64,000 nucleotides of DNA, taken from the NCBI RefSeq assembly GCF_032854445.1, contig NC_088305.1:13315717-13379716 (forward strand), read 5' to 3'. A model generated the notes under the pieces. It made no database searches. It was not told where the DNA came from and worked only from the letters and a program-made list of their open reading frames with translations. The first letter of the stretch is position 1, and each line of letters begins with the position of its first letter. Of this stretch, positions 41,791 to 53,605 are shown piece after piece. Both the position numbers and the translations under genes were made by a program. The DNA is from Liolophura sinensis. Its lineage: Eukaryota > Mollusca > Polyplacophora > Chitonida > Chitonidae.

Positions 41791-43341
41791 TAAAAAATAA
41801 AATAAAGACAATGTTTTATTTTCACCATTCCTAACTATCTATGCTGTATCAGTCAAACATTCTCTTCTACGATATAACATAATATAACATTTATTGTACT
41901 TTTGGGATTAACGAAGTACTCAGGAATACGTCGCACTTTCCGGAATAAATCGTCTGCCTTTGGGGAATAACTGAGGAACTTTTCCACATACGGCAAACCG
42001 ACGATAGATGGCCTAACCTCATGTTAGGCTACATAAACAGTCAAACGTGAGTTGTTCAGCACCAATTGCCACCAAAACCCCGAAAGCCTAGTAGATGGAT
42101 TAGTGGTCTAACTATTGAAAGACATTTATCTTATGAACTCTGTCATAAACCGAGCTGGACTGCTTTTTATTTTAGACATATAAACCATTCTTGAATTACA
42201 CTAACCATGTTACAAGATGGACAAAGGTCTTACTAAATTCCTACTTGACCGGTCCTGTAATCCAACACAAATAATTACATTTTATAAAGTATACTTTATA
42301 AAGTATGTGTGTTAAGGTCTATTTTATCAATTTAACTTTAAACAAGTGCGCCGTTTTTCTTGGTAGCAACGATGATATTCAAAGTAGGTCATGTGGCTAT
42401 GAATAAACTGGCAGGTCTGGGGATGGCTGGGACAAGTCGAAGTCTGAATGGTCGGTTCAAGGATCTCAGAAGATGTGGATGTGTCACTGTATCAGTTTTA
42501 ACACATTCGTGACGTCATTATTAGAATACTACAAACTAGGCCATACGAGGCAGGTCAAATGTGTACAACTCAGTGTTGTGTTATATGGAAGACGTAGGTA
42601 AATTCGTGTTTCCACCAAGTTACTAGCGAGTTAATTATTGACGCTATCACCATTTCACAACAGGTAAAACGATAAAAGTGTTTATATGGAAAATTCAATT
42701 CGAATACCATCGAAGTCCTGCTCTTTATAAGAAGAGTCCTTAGCATGCTGAGCGATTTCATTAACCACATTCGATGTCATAGCTACTTATGATGATTTCA
42801 AGAATATTGAAATGTGTTTCAGAGTTTCATTAGACACATTGGTTTCAATCAACGTCACAAGTTATTATTGCAAAAACTAGTGTGTCAAGGTAATTCAATT
42901 AAACGTCCAAATGAGTATAATTCTCTTGTAAGTAAATATGGACAGAGCGCCCAGAATCTCTGGCACTCTGCCTCATGATTGTGTCTAATTCCGCTTAACC
43001 CGGGGCTGGGAGCTGTAAATTTATCGTGTTGGATTATAATACACAGACGGCCACGTTGGATATATGTACTAAATCAAAGCGCACTAAATAAAATCTATGA
43101 GGTACATAGTTTGTTATCGATAACTGATATCCTAGCATGGTACTCGATTTGTATACTGATTCATACGTCATTGAAAACTGTTGACTGCTCATGCCCGCCA
43201 TTCAGCCGTAAAGCACCTCCTAATCGCTGGATCCCAAAACTAGACCTGCGTCAACTGAGGGGCTGCTTGGGGTATGACTTAACTACCAAATCGTTTTGGT
43301 CATCTCCGTGTGAAACTCTTACTTTCAAATCCTTCCGCGCC
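41791..43341. other. gene-free stretch
   Basis: A very degenerate SINE-A-like segment may lie at 41895-42100 ('gaagtactcaggaatacgtc'). Otherwise no supported feature before the candidate gene at 43342. Confidence 0.35.
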
Positions 43342-44522
43342 ATGGATAAAGTATGTTTGGTGTTTGTGAGCGTTGTAGGCTAAATGAGAAGATCACTCAT
43401 TTCTTATCACTTGTGTTGTACCAAGCACAAGACATTCAGTCCCTGTTTGAGAGTACAGTGAGCTCAAACTGAGAGGTTTACGGGACAGGTTGGCCCGGTG
43501 CCAGTATAGTGTGGCTGGGTGTGGTGTCATGTCTGGTGTCTTCGGCATGATACTTCATTAACGGCAGCATATTGGCGGTATGGACTAGCCCTTCCACAAG
43601 AAAACTCTGTCTATGTACATACACATAACGACTCCTCGTCGTCATATGACACATGCATTTAAGCTAAAACCATTTCTTCATTCAGGTAATCAATGGATCA
43701 TTATTCCGAGAGGCATTTTCTACTTTAGATGGATTTCGTTAACATAGCCAGACCATGTGGTTTAGCTTTCGATGACATCATTTGTCATCTTGGACTTTCC
43801 ACGGCGGAAATAGAAGCTGAAGTCAGACATGCGCTGAAGCTGACACGTGACATCAGAAACCATTCTGACTGGTACAAGGTGTGTCCATTTATTCGCTATC
43901 CTTTCCATGCGTCTCGCTCTGTACTCATACTCCCAACTAATAAGCGCAAATCCACGCTTCGTTCATTCATATTGTATATTTACTTTTTATTGAATATATG
44001 AATACAATCGACAGCTTCTAATTGTACCATTTTACTAGTGGGAACGAATCACGCAAGATCACGCGCCACTGATGTATTAACGCGTTCATAGAATGACTGA
44101 TTCATTGATTGACTGATTAGGGCTTAACGCCACGTCTGCAATATTCCAGCCACACGGTTATGGCGTTTAATAACCATACCAAGATCAGTGATAGGAATCT
44201 ATGCGTCCAAACAGACATTCGTATATCTACACATGTAAACACTGCAGGCCAATAACCACAAGGCCTATTCCCAAATCGACCTTTAACACAAACCGTCACT
44301 GAACTATGAAAATATATAAAGTATGAAATTAGGAAGACTAACGTCTGTACCAAGGCCATCACAGAGGTTTTAGAGCAAATAAGAAACTCATTGATCCGGT
44401 TTCGTTGCAAAGAAAAGACGAGTTAGGAATTTAGAAAAATGGCTTTGATCTTCTGGCATAGAATCCTTATCCATTCCTGGTCGTGCACATGAATGTATTA
44501 GTATAGCATGAGTGTAAGTATG

Positions 44523-44572
<50 letters not shown>

Positions 44573-44901
44573 TCATTGTTTACTTCTTGAGTGTCTCTGA
44601 AGAAACTGGCGCATTTTGTAATTCCTACTTGTTCAGCATTTACACGAACCGTCAGAACAAACCCCTAAGTGAGGTAAACTGGCAACAGGCGGAATTGTAC
44701 TGTTGCCGCTGCTCTATTTGTGTTCTCCATATATACATTAGTCTCTTGTATCCATATTATGCAAATGGGTCTTTCGACCGATACATTTGTTTAGAAACTT
44801 TAGCTAATGAGGCTATATTTTCCGCTTTATGCTATTCTTTTTCACAGATGCTACAACCCAGTTCGCCTGCAGACGAGAATCAGCAGCCTTCGATTTTGTG
44901 A
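43342..44901 (+). CDS. small three-exon candidate gene, death-fold-like
   Basis: Exon 43342-43350 reads MDK from a good context (cgcgccATGG) to AAA|gtatgt. Exon 43729-43878 follows a tttctactttag acceptor and reads MDFVNIARPCGLAFDDIICH then LGLSTAEIEAEVRHALKL to DWYK|gtgtgt. Exon 44848-44901 follows a ctttttcacag acceptor and reads MLQPSSPADENQQPSIL then TGA. All joins are phase 0, giving 70 residues. LGLSxxEIE with spaced helices is reminiscent of death-domain helices, but the domain would be incomplete, so this is a weak assignment. Coding-like sequence continues in the same frame beyond the TGA. It may be a truncated gene, a pseudogene or an assembly error. Function unknown. Confidence 0.45.
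43455..43640 (+). repeat. dispersed repeat B
   Basis: 'caggttggcccggtgccagt', 'atagtgtggctgggtgtggt', 'gtcttcggcatgatacttca', 'cttccacaagaaaactctgt' and 'gactcctcgtcgtcatatga' match the copy at 60505-60700. It lies between the first two exons of the candidate gene. Confidence 0.7.
44095..44210 (+). repeat. dispersed repeat G
   Basis: 'gggcttaacgccacgtctgc', 'aatattccagccacacggtt', 'atggcg' as in 1541-1665. Confidence 0.5.
44527..44570. repeat. (AC)n microsatellite
   Basis: About 22 AC dinucleotides. Confidence 0.97.
44620..44725 (+). repeat. dispersed repeat D
   Basis: 'gcatttacacgaaccgtcag', 'aacaaacccctaagtgaggt', 'aaactggcaacaggcggaat' and 'gttgccgctgctc'. Confidence 0.55.
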
Positions 44902-45281
44902 CTGCTGAGTATCACTCCGAAACCCCTTCCCGCTACACTGGATGGAGGAGATTACTCGACAAGAAAAAGCAGCGCCAAAACGAGCGCGGAAAGTATGACT
45001 TCAGAGTCGTCACTAGACGTGTCCACAAAAGCTTTTGATGAAGGCACACTGCAGGATATGGACATTGTTGATTTGGTCGCGCAGAAGGCTGGATAACTAC
45101 ACAACTGGAGGTGGACATGAACGATTTGGGCTCGAAGAAAGAGAGGAATAAAGGCTCAAAAGTTAGACCGGATATGGTCAAAGACAAATTGACCTCGAGT
45201 GAAAACAATGGACGCAGAGAAAAGAAGCTGAGCTTCCTCAACAGACCAGATTTCAGACCCGAACTTAATTTCCAAAAATGA
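44902..45281 (+). pseudogene. coding-like continuation after in-frame TGA
   Basis: Directly after the TGA the same frame stays open for 64 codons (LLSITPKPLPATLDGGDYST ... VDLVAQKAG) to a TAA at 45094. A different frame starting near 45090 (GWITTQLEVDMNDLGSKKER ... PELNFQK) runs to a TGA at 45279-45281. The composition (Ser, Lys, Asp, Glu-rich, few Cys/Trp) is that of a disordered protein tail. Two lesions, a stop and a one-frame shift, would have to be removed to read it as one tail. No repeat family explains it. Confidence 0.45.
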
Positions 45282-45521
45282 GCTTCTTTGAAAGAGAAAA
45301 GAATACCGAAAGGTTTGCACAGGCGCTGCAGCGCGCGAATTAAGGCGAACAGGCTTAGAACAATACAGCTGATCTCACAACGAACTCACTTATAAGCCAT
45401 ACGCTGGTACAATTTGTGTTTAACATGTTGGATTGTGTTCAACATACATCATTATATGTTTTTTTAACCTAAACCTGATTTAGCCAAAGTGCTAGGAAGG
45501 TGTAAGTAATGCTACTGACGC
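45282..45521. other. gene-free stretch
   Basis: No feature recognised. It may be 3' UTR of the candidate gene. Confidence 0.35.
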
Positions 45522-45533
45522 ATTTACATGAAC

Positions 45534-45678
45534 TCATGGTGGCTTCCTCTACGGCCGTACGTGGGAAGGCCTTCAGCAACCTGCGGATGGTCGTGGTTTC
45601 CTCCCACCTTAATGCTGGCCGCCGTCGTATAAGTGAAATATTCTTGAGTACGGCGTAAAACACAAATCAAATAAATAA
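45534..45678 (+). mobile_element. SINE-A, 5'-truncated, inserted in repeat D
   Basis: 'ctcatggtggcttcctctac' through 'agtacggcgtaaaacac' to (AAAT)n. Imperfect 12-bp direct repeats, atttacatgaac at 45522-45533 and atttacattaac at 45679-45690, flank it. Repeat D sequence resumes on the right. Confidence 0.8.
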
Positions 45679-45988
45679 ATTTACATTAACAATTAGAATC
45701 AAAGCCAAGGTGAGGTAAGCCGACAGTAAGCCGTACTTCATCGGTTACATTTGATCATTTGCCAACAATTTACCGTCGCGCTATAGTTTTACTCTCTATA
45801 TATAGAGAGTTTTTTATATAGGGTCGCTGCAGTGCTGTGTGGGTGTGGATATCAGTCAATCATAAGTTACACTACCATCAGTCCACTGGTGTCTTTCCAG
45901 TTCACGAAAAGCGGGTTATTAGCATACTCTATATAGTTACCTTCAGAGATCTCTGAATATTAAATCTGGTATAGTGTGTAGAGCAATA

Positions 45989-46200
45989 TTATTTATTGGT
46001 GTTTTACGCTGTACTCAAGAAAATTTCTCTTCATCGAAGGCAGCTAACATTATAGTGGAAGGAAACCAGACCATCCACAGTTGGCTGGTGGTCCAACCCT
46101 CGTATGATGTAAGACGGGAAATTTGAGCTGGACTTGAACTCGCATTGGTAAGAGGCTTTGACGGTTATTGTGCTGCGCTATCAATCACGCTAACCACTCG
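45989..46200 (-). repeat. SINE-A copy, diverged
   Basis: 'atttattggtgttttacgct', 'gtactcaagaaaatttctct', 'gctggacttgaactcgcatt' and a head region ending 'cgctaaccactcg'. Confidence 0.75.
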
Positions 46201-46680
46201 TCTGAATGTGAAATCAGTGTAATACGTCCGGTTGAAAGTTCCTACTTTTCATTGGTCATGCATTGTCATTTTGTGCTATTTGACATCTACTATTCCAATG
46301 CCTGTACACACTGAAATACTTTTTGTTTGCTTTGATATTACATTTTATCAATTCGTATGTCGTGTAAAGCCCTATACGTCGGCTTAAAATAACATAGGGT
46401 TTGTGTGAAGCACGTTTTTCATTGTCACTCTGTGAAACGGAGAGACTGCTATATTTCGCCTAATTGAAACGAAACATACCGGCCACAAATACAGCTTATT
46501 TAAGCTGAGATGCGTTTTCAAACCAGTCAATATATTTCAGTTGATTATGCAGATACATTTTACTGCATAATAATTGCATACAATGAATTAGGTTCTGCAG
46601 TAGCTTGTATTGGAGGAGCTCTCCTACTTGTCAAAGTCTTGCGACACAATGTGGCTATATGTTGGTCACCTATTTGTTTT

Positions 46681-46921
46681 ATTTTTTATTTGATTGTTGT
46701 ATTTTACGCCGTACTCAATAATATTTCACTTATACGACGGCGGTCAGTATTATGGTGAGAAGAATCCGGGCAGAACCCGGGGAAACCCACGACCATCTGC
46801 AGATTTCCTCCCAGGTACGGCCGGACAGGAAGACAAAATGAACTGTACAGACTTAGACTCACAGCGACCCCCCTGGGCCAATGCGCCGCGCTGGCTCGTT
46901 AATCATCTCGGCCACATAGGC
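46681..46921 (-). repeat. SINE-A copy, near full
   Basis: 'tattttacgccgtactcaat', 'cacttatacgacggcggtca', 'gcagaacccggggaaaccca' and 'ctcggccacataggcc' at the head. Confidence 0.85.
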
Positions 46922-47600
46922 CATTATGAGGGCATAGGGAACATACTGATAACGTATATCACAAATGACATCAGAATAACTTTACCCACACCTTTATCTT
47001 CAGATAAATGGTTGTGGATTACATACATTACCAGTATTGTACATAACCCCCCCCCCCCTGAAGATTTAAGAAATGCAATTTTAGAGGCCTGTCGGCACAA
47101 CTGCTGTTTCCAGTGATGATCCCCCAGTTGACCCAGCGACAGGTGCGGGAAACCTGGGTGATTTTCAAAATCGCCCATTACCATACAATTGTAGGACAAT
47201 ACAAAAGGAATTTGTTTTGGCTCATAGAAGCATTTTAAATAAAGACATTCGATTGTTGGCTTTAGAAAAAACATGATATATTGATCTTACCAAATATATA
47301 AACAACCCTGGAAATCAACACACCTTCTCAGACCATTAAACAACCAAAATGTCCTCGATATCATGAGTTCAAGCTTAAGTAAGGGAGGCAGGCATTTTCA
47401 TAAATATATGAAACAGCCAGGTTCAAAATGGCAGTACAAGAAAGCTTTATATACATACCAGCTAATGAACAGTCGTTGGCGTTGACAGATTTTAGATGTA
47501 CAATGGGTTTTCTTACTTTAATACAAACAAGGTAAAATGCGGATCAGGAATACTGGTCACTGTATTAAAACTTTTCGGGTACACTTTGGTATCGATATTC
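46922..47600. other. gene-free stretch
   Basis: Contains a run of about 11 C at 47047-47057. No supported exon. Confidence 0.4.
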
Positions 47601-47769
47601 ACATAAATATGTAAATCACAGGCAAGAATTGTCGTAAGGCGACACCAAACAGTGCCTCATGATAAACTCAGTCCACCTTGTCATCCCGAGGCAACGCCAA
47701 TGAAACATAATAAACCAGTGTACAAGATTACAGCTAACCCCAGCAGAGCGACATGCGTAATATTAGTGC

Positions 47770-47945
47770 AATTTATGCGTCGAAAAAGACATTTGTGTAC
47801 CAGCCGTCAACCAGTAAGGACGTTCCAGATCAATAATTGGAAGGCTAATTCCCAAAAACGACGAATAACACAAAACCACCAAAGAACTCAGAAAGTGTAT
47901 AAAGGACGAAAATAGGACGGATTCATGCAAAGAGAAGCAATCAAA
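47770..47945 (+). repeat. unnamed dispersed repeat X, copy 2
   Basis: 'atgcgtcgaaaaagacattt', 'accagccgtcaaccagtaag', 'atcaataattggaaggctaa' and 'catgcaaagagaagcaatca' follow copy 1 in order at roughly 75-80 percent identity by eye. Confidence 0.65.
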
Positions 47946-48643
47946 AGCTTTCACTGACACTGGAAAGACGCACGGTATGTTTTAGGCGACTTGGTGAAAT
48001 CAATATTCAAATCGTGTACCATGCTAGAATATCTGTTGTCGATAACAAAATATGCATCAGTTCATATATCCAACATGCCGATCTAATTCAACGCGATGAG
48101 CATACCGCCTACACTAAGCACACATTCCCTGAAGTAATAGGATAGTAAACCAAGTTTTATATGTGTGTAAGAAATGTTTTATTTCACTTTTATCGGTACA
48201 AGACCGTTTTGATACGTTAATAAAAACAAACAATTTATTACACAACCGTGTACACATAAATTTCAACTTAAATCAGACGAAAGATGATAGACTTCAGATG
48301 TGAAGACATGAGTATGACGCGTAACACAACACTGTCGAACACAACGAACATTATTTAAACATCGAGAAGTCATGTATGCGTTTAACGCGCAACTCTCATC
48401 AACAAGCATTAATAAGTGAAGTAAAAACTACATTAGGAATGGACATGAATGACACGTAATGCAACCAATGACACATAAGGCACCATCGATACATAATACG
48501 TCAACGTTTGGAACGTTTGTAATGAATGAGGGCCCCTTTCGGAATTGTGGTCTGAAAAGCACAATGCGTAATTCCTTTAATGGAATCCATCTTAAAATGT
48601 AAGAACCGAAAAAATAAACTTACTCGTACGTTTATGAGTACAT
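47946..48643. other. gene-free stretch (3' flank of the E2-like gene)
   Basis: No exon. Likely includes the 3' UTR of the minus-strand gene ending at 48644. Confidence 0.4.
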
Positions 48644-51600
48644 TCAGCGACGTTTTCGCGATTTTGCCTTCACTTCGACCTGGGCCGGAGACGCTGTTCT
48701 CTTACGCCCCCTTTTCCCCACCGGTGATGCTACCTCTTCTTGCGTCTTGGCAACAGCTTTACCACGACCACGCGCTGCTCCTCCGCCACGCCCTCTAGCG
48801 GCTGTGACTTTAGGCTTTTCATCGACCTCCATGTCCTCTTCTTCATCTCTAGCGTCCGGTCCTCCTTTCCCTCGTCCTTTTGGCGCAGCTTTGGGTTTAG
48901 TCTCCTCTGTAGGAGGGCTAGTCTTTCCCTTCCCCTTCCCTTCCCACCAAGGTTTTCTTCAAACTGTTTCCCGAGGATCTCTTTCAGTTTTCCGGTTTTC
49001 TTGTGTTCCTTATATACCTTAAGCACATTTGGCCATCCGCCCGCGTTTTTGAAGAAACTCCAGTGGTAGCCATCCGTTTCTATGGCAAAGTGCACCGCCT
49101 TCAGCAATCTGCCGAAAATCTCATCATCGCTAAGGGGTTTAAGTTTCAGCACCTGAAATTTGAATCGATAGAATGGTGATGTTATCTGTGAGACCAAAGG
49201 AATAATGGAGAATGCTGAACAGATTACAGAAACGATGGAAGAGCTGACTGAGAAACATAAAGCCAATTCGAAGATCTTATTATACTGTCCATTTTTAATT
49301 ATTTATTTATTTATTTCACTGATGTATTTAGACCATTCATCTGGAATAATATGCAACTGGTAGGTTTATAGTTTGGGAATATACATGTACACTGGAGTCA
49401 AAAAAAATCTCTTAATTGTGGTACGCAATGTGGCTGTAGACATGTAATACACTATAGCGGGAATAGTAGATATAGAATTGGAATTTTGGATTTAATTCAA
49501 ACCGGTATAAAACTATCTACGTAGCTCCCCATTTGCCTACCTGACTGTGAAAGTGTGTTTGCTGCAAGAATGCCCTCTACTGATGGAGCAATCAAACAGA
49601 CAGTTGCTTTCACTCTTTGGTGTTTCTAGGCCAAAAAAAAACGTTTGCCTTTGCATTGAACAAAAGGCACATAACAGGACTTAAAAATGACGTACTAATA
49701 GATCTATACTTGATAACACTTACAGAGGCTAATATTGTTTAAATAACGTTACAATTATTTGCCCATAAGACAACTTACATTGTACCAGTCTGTATAGGAT
49801 TTCATAGAGTTGATCCTCCGACCACAGGCCTCCTTCATTTCTTTCACCATGGCGTCGGTAGGAAATCCAAAGTTGTTGTCATAGCGACGCTTGAGATCCT
49901 TGTGACTCATCCCTTCCGGCATGGCGATGTCCAAAAAGAGAACCTAATTGGCGAAATGTACACTCCATTGTAAATAGGCACTGATAATCTTTTTGTCCAA
50001 TGTATGCACTTATATTTGATTAAACGTACTAAATAACAATTAAGCAACAAATAATTTTCACATATCAGATTTGGAATACAACTGTATATACCTAGTTTTA
50101 ATAAAAAAGAAGAAAAAAAACTCTTCTCAGTTTCTACATTGTAGTATTCGAACTCCGGGATCGAACTTTAGTTCTATGAGGTAAATGATAATACTTTAAA
50201 GTTGTCTCAAAAGGAAAGGTGCCCGTGTCTAGACTCACTGCTACGTTCAGTAGTACACATATTACACAATCAACACAACACTGGAGTTTTATGTTTTTAA
50301 GCACAAATAGGACAAACGGAATTCTCATGGACTATGTACCTGAAATGCCAGAATCTTGCGACTGACTTCTGTTTTCTTCAGGGTCATGTCAAGTCGGTAT
50401 TCTTTTGGGGTTGTCAGGTATCCCAGCTCAGCGTCTTCCTTAACATACCACATCACATTACGTCTCCAACTTTCTGAGAGATACGCCTCAGCCGCGTCTT
50501 TCCACCTGATACGTGTAGCAAGAAAAAGGTCGGCAGAGACAGCGTTAGAAAAGCAACGTAGAAAAGAGGTACACGTACATGTATTGTGTGGGTCAAAGGG
50601 ATACAGAATCGATTCTGATTAGCTGGTGCGAGAGATAGACAAGTCCAGGCTATGCCTTGCCTAAGCTGAATTTGTATATGCTACAATTATTTAAGATTTA
50701 ACGCAAGAATCCCTAACTCCACAGTTCGTTAATCAGCGTCGATTTCGGGTCCCTTAGAGGTGAAAAATACATATCGTTTTTATCAGTTTGTGGGTTTTCT
50801 CCATTTACACACCTGAGAGTCTGTGGTGCTGTTGTAAAGATTTAAAGAAACGTATGCGCTTTGAGGAGAAAACTGGCAGGTGATACATGTGGCTGGATGA
50901 AAAATAATAGACCACAACTTTGGAGGAGCAATTTGAATGATTTTTTCATTTTGGTTGCATTTTTAATTTTACAAAATTACAAGCACGTCTGAGTACCCAA
51001 TGATGGCTGAAGAAAAAGAGCGAAAAGCCCACAAGGCTTCTAAAGACTAAATAGTTACAGGTTGGCTATAAATTCCTTTACAATGAGGAGGTAGGAAAAT
51101 GAGCCCAAATAATTGTTAATCGTACCTGTACTTGGCAGAAGCAGACAGAAGTATCAGCCTCTCAGCGATGTGTGGACACTCCTTCTTTGTCCGAGCAGAT
51201 TCGTCTTCGATAAATACCTGACAAAAAAAAAAGCAGGCCTATGTTTGACAGTACGTTTAAACAGAAATGATATTTGCACTAAAACTTAAGTACTTGTAGT
51301 TTACTTGCAGGTAAATGACTCAGTCGACACAAGATGTTGTGCTTCTTGTCTATTGTTTCACTGCTTAACACATAGCTCTGAACCATTCTGATGTCTTTTC
51401 TATTTGAATTTCTTATTCCTAGACAGGTTAAGAAATACCGATTCATGAAAAAGAAATCGCATGCATTTCAAATTCTTAAGATAAAAGATTTGCAGACACA
51501 ACAGTGTACGCTACTTTAGGACAAAGCATCTTCTCGTCGAGTTTCACGCCATAACATTTCGTTTATTACGAATTGATAAAATTAAACTTTTGAAGATTTA

Positions 51601-52707
51601 TCTAAGGAGAAATGGGCGTTGAATTGTTATATTCATAACACAACTTACTCTTAGCAGTTCGTCGACTTTATCTTGAAGGTCCGGGTATGTTTCTAGCGCC
51701 CATAAGAACAGTCTGTGAAGAGCGAAGTAGCCACAGAGATGGTTGTCACTGGTGTGTTGCGTTCCTTTGGAGAACTCAACCACAGTTGCCGACATCAGAT
51801 TTGGGATGACTTTAATGATCATGTCTTCTATAGGAGTCTTCTTGGGGTTGCATTTTGGTAGGATTGCGGCTACTTCGCGGAGCGTTTTCTCTATCTGGTC
51901 TTTAATGGCGGAACCGTGGTTTGGATGAAGGTACAGTGGCAGGAAAAACTTCAGGGGTTCCTTCATGATGCTGTGTACAACACCCACTGAACCCATCATG
52001 CTAAAGAAGGATTCCCCACTGAGGAACTCGCATGGTGTCGTCAGAGACGGCCTGTGAGTGGGACCCGAAACCGCCAGACCGAAACCAAATAGTTCCGCGT
52101 TGCTCTTCGGTTTTGCCGTCGGACTGAGCTTATCTTTGGAAATGTAACACACAATGTCTCGTTTGTTGTTGCCACCAGTTTCCTTCTTGCTCACCTTGGA
52201 GTCTTTTTTGAGAGGTGGGTACGGTTTTTTGGTGGTATGTCCGCAGTCGGCACACTTGAAATTTTTAGTGAGGTTAGCATTATAGGAGCAATCCCCTTGA
52301 ATCTCTGCTAAGAAAGACAACATATTTAACAGGACGGTCTGCACAGTGTAACCCGGTGACCAGCCAGCGTTCTTCTCGTTCGCCCATTCCCGATGCCATT
52401 CGGCAAAGTCCGAGAAGATGGACAGGCACACTTGTGTTCCTTTCTTTCCTGGTTTTGTGGCGCCGCCTCTGTAGCTAAACCCAGGAGGCACGAATTCAGC
52501 GCTCGGCGATTTGTACGGGTAATTTTGCGGGAAAAATAGAATGAGATGATACAAGACGCCGTTACATAGAAAGTTGCAATGCCATTCTAGCATGTTGCTT
52601 TCCAGTGGGGAGGCAGAAACGTTTTCCACGGGCGATTTTTCGAGCTCCTGCAAATCCAGCATCAGTCGCTTCATTGCCCTTTTCTGTTGTTGGTTAACTT
52701 TGGACAT
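48644..52707 (-). CDS. large protein with UBE2J/Ubc6-like E2 domain, 5 exons
   Basis: Exons 51649-52707, 51126-51217, 50340-50505, 49779-49943 and 48644-49152, all GT-AG with matching phases; about 630 residues. The N-terminus is a ubiquitin-conjugating (UBC) fold: WHCNFLCNGVLYHLILFF, FPQNYPYKSPSAEF, then the candidate active-site Cys94 in TQVCLSIF and a WSPGYTVQTVLLNML helix. CLSI plus the later FKCADCG recall UBE2J1/2 (Ubc6), but no C-terminal membrane anchor is seen. The canonical HPN is absent. Residues 161-500 are unfamiliar and well spliced. The C-terminus is Lys/Arg/Gly-rich with NLS-like KRGRKR. In the last exon, the natural-looking basic tail (stop at 48644) and the upstream frame (stop at 48730) differ by one frame in a G-rich run. 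Start chosen for context (cacaATGtcc); an upstream ATG at 52743 is in frame. Confidence 0.82.
49302..49345 (-). repeat. SINE-A tail fragment
   Basis: 'ttatttatttatttcactga' + 'tgtatttagacc'; intron 4 of the E2-like gene. Confidence 0.4.
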
Positions 52708-53465
52708 TGTGAAAGGTGTTGAACTCTTCACTGTTGTACACAAGTGGCAAATGTTTTCATATATTTTATCTACCTTATTTACTTATTAGAGAATTTCGTC
52801 TCAGTGGCGACGTGTGCGCTGCCAATCACTCTGTAAATAAAGAAGCAAAACGACTGTCAACAATTTTTGCCACAAATAATGACATTGCTCGACATGTCTT
52901 TGCAAATGGTTGCCACTGATATAAATGGTAGGGTAATCAGGGTTTACATTCACTCATCACGCAGTAGAATTTTTGATGTAAAATGCCTGCCAGAAATCTT
53001 TTCCATTTTAAATGTTTCTTAGGGGAACACAGTAATTTGGCAACCATCTCATTCCTTGTCTAATCCTATCTAAATGTGAGCAGTTCAGATTTTTAATTAT
53101 TGCGCTGTCACACGCAATTTCCAGAAATAGATATAGATGATGGGCCGTTTAACACGCTGTGACCACCCTCTATAAGAAATACGTGTACAAGAAGATATCT
53201 TGATGGCAAACGAGAGATATGACTGATCTGGGCCGATGCGAAGCAAGCCATGTGTACATTTTGCAATGTTGTGATCAATATTTTGTAGTTTTTCCTGTAC
53301 ACTGCAACAGTCGTACATTGCTTGGCGCTTCGTTACAAATCCTTAGACTGACAAGAGGCTGCATAACTACAGCAATGTGATACATTAACATTCGTACATG
53401 TTACACTGATTACGTTTTAGGCTGAGGGAAGTTTGTAATGTGGGTCGTTTCTTTGGGTGTGTACG
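52708..53465. other. 5' flank of the E2-like gene
   Basis: Likely promoter side of the minus-strand gene. I see no clear TATA box or CpG-rich block. No exon supported. Confidence 0.35.
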
Positions 53466-53469
53466 TATC

Positions 53470-53605
53470 TAGGGGTCAAAACTGCTATTCGTATGCCTGT
53501 AATTAATACGTGCAAGGCCAATTTCGAAAACGTTCATGAAACGCAAGCCATCAAGGAAGAAAGAATCTATCTGAAAGGAGAATCATGCAAGGAGAGACAG
53601 GCAAC
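53470..53605 (+). repeat. unnamed dispersed repeat X, partial copy 3
   Basis: 'acgtgcaaggccaatttcga', 'catcaaggaagaaagaatct' and 'tcatgcaaggagagacaggc' echo the 3' half of copies 1 and 2. Confidence 0.45.

Noticed and set aside
44899..44901. Selenocysteine recoding of the in-frame TGA
   Set aside because: No SECIS-like hairpin was recognised downstream, and the frame breaks again at 45094.
44933..45241. 102-codon minus-strand frame
   Set aside because: It is the antisense shadow of the coding-like plus-strand tail at 44902-45281.
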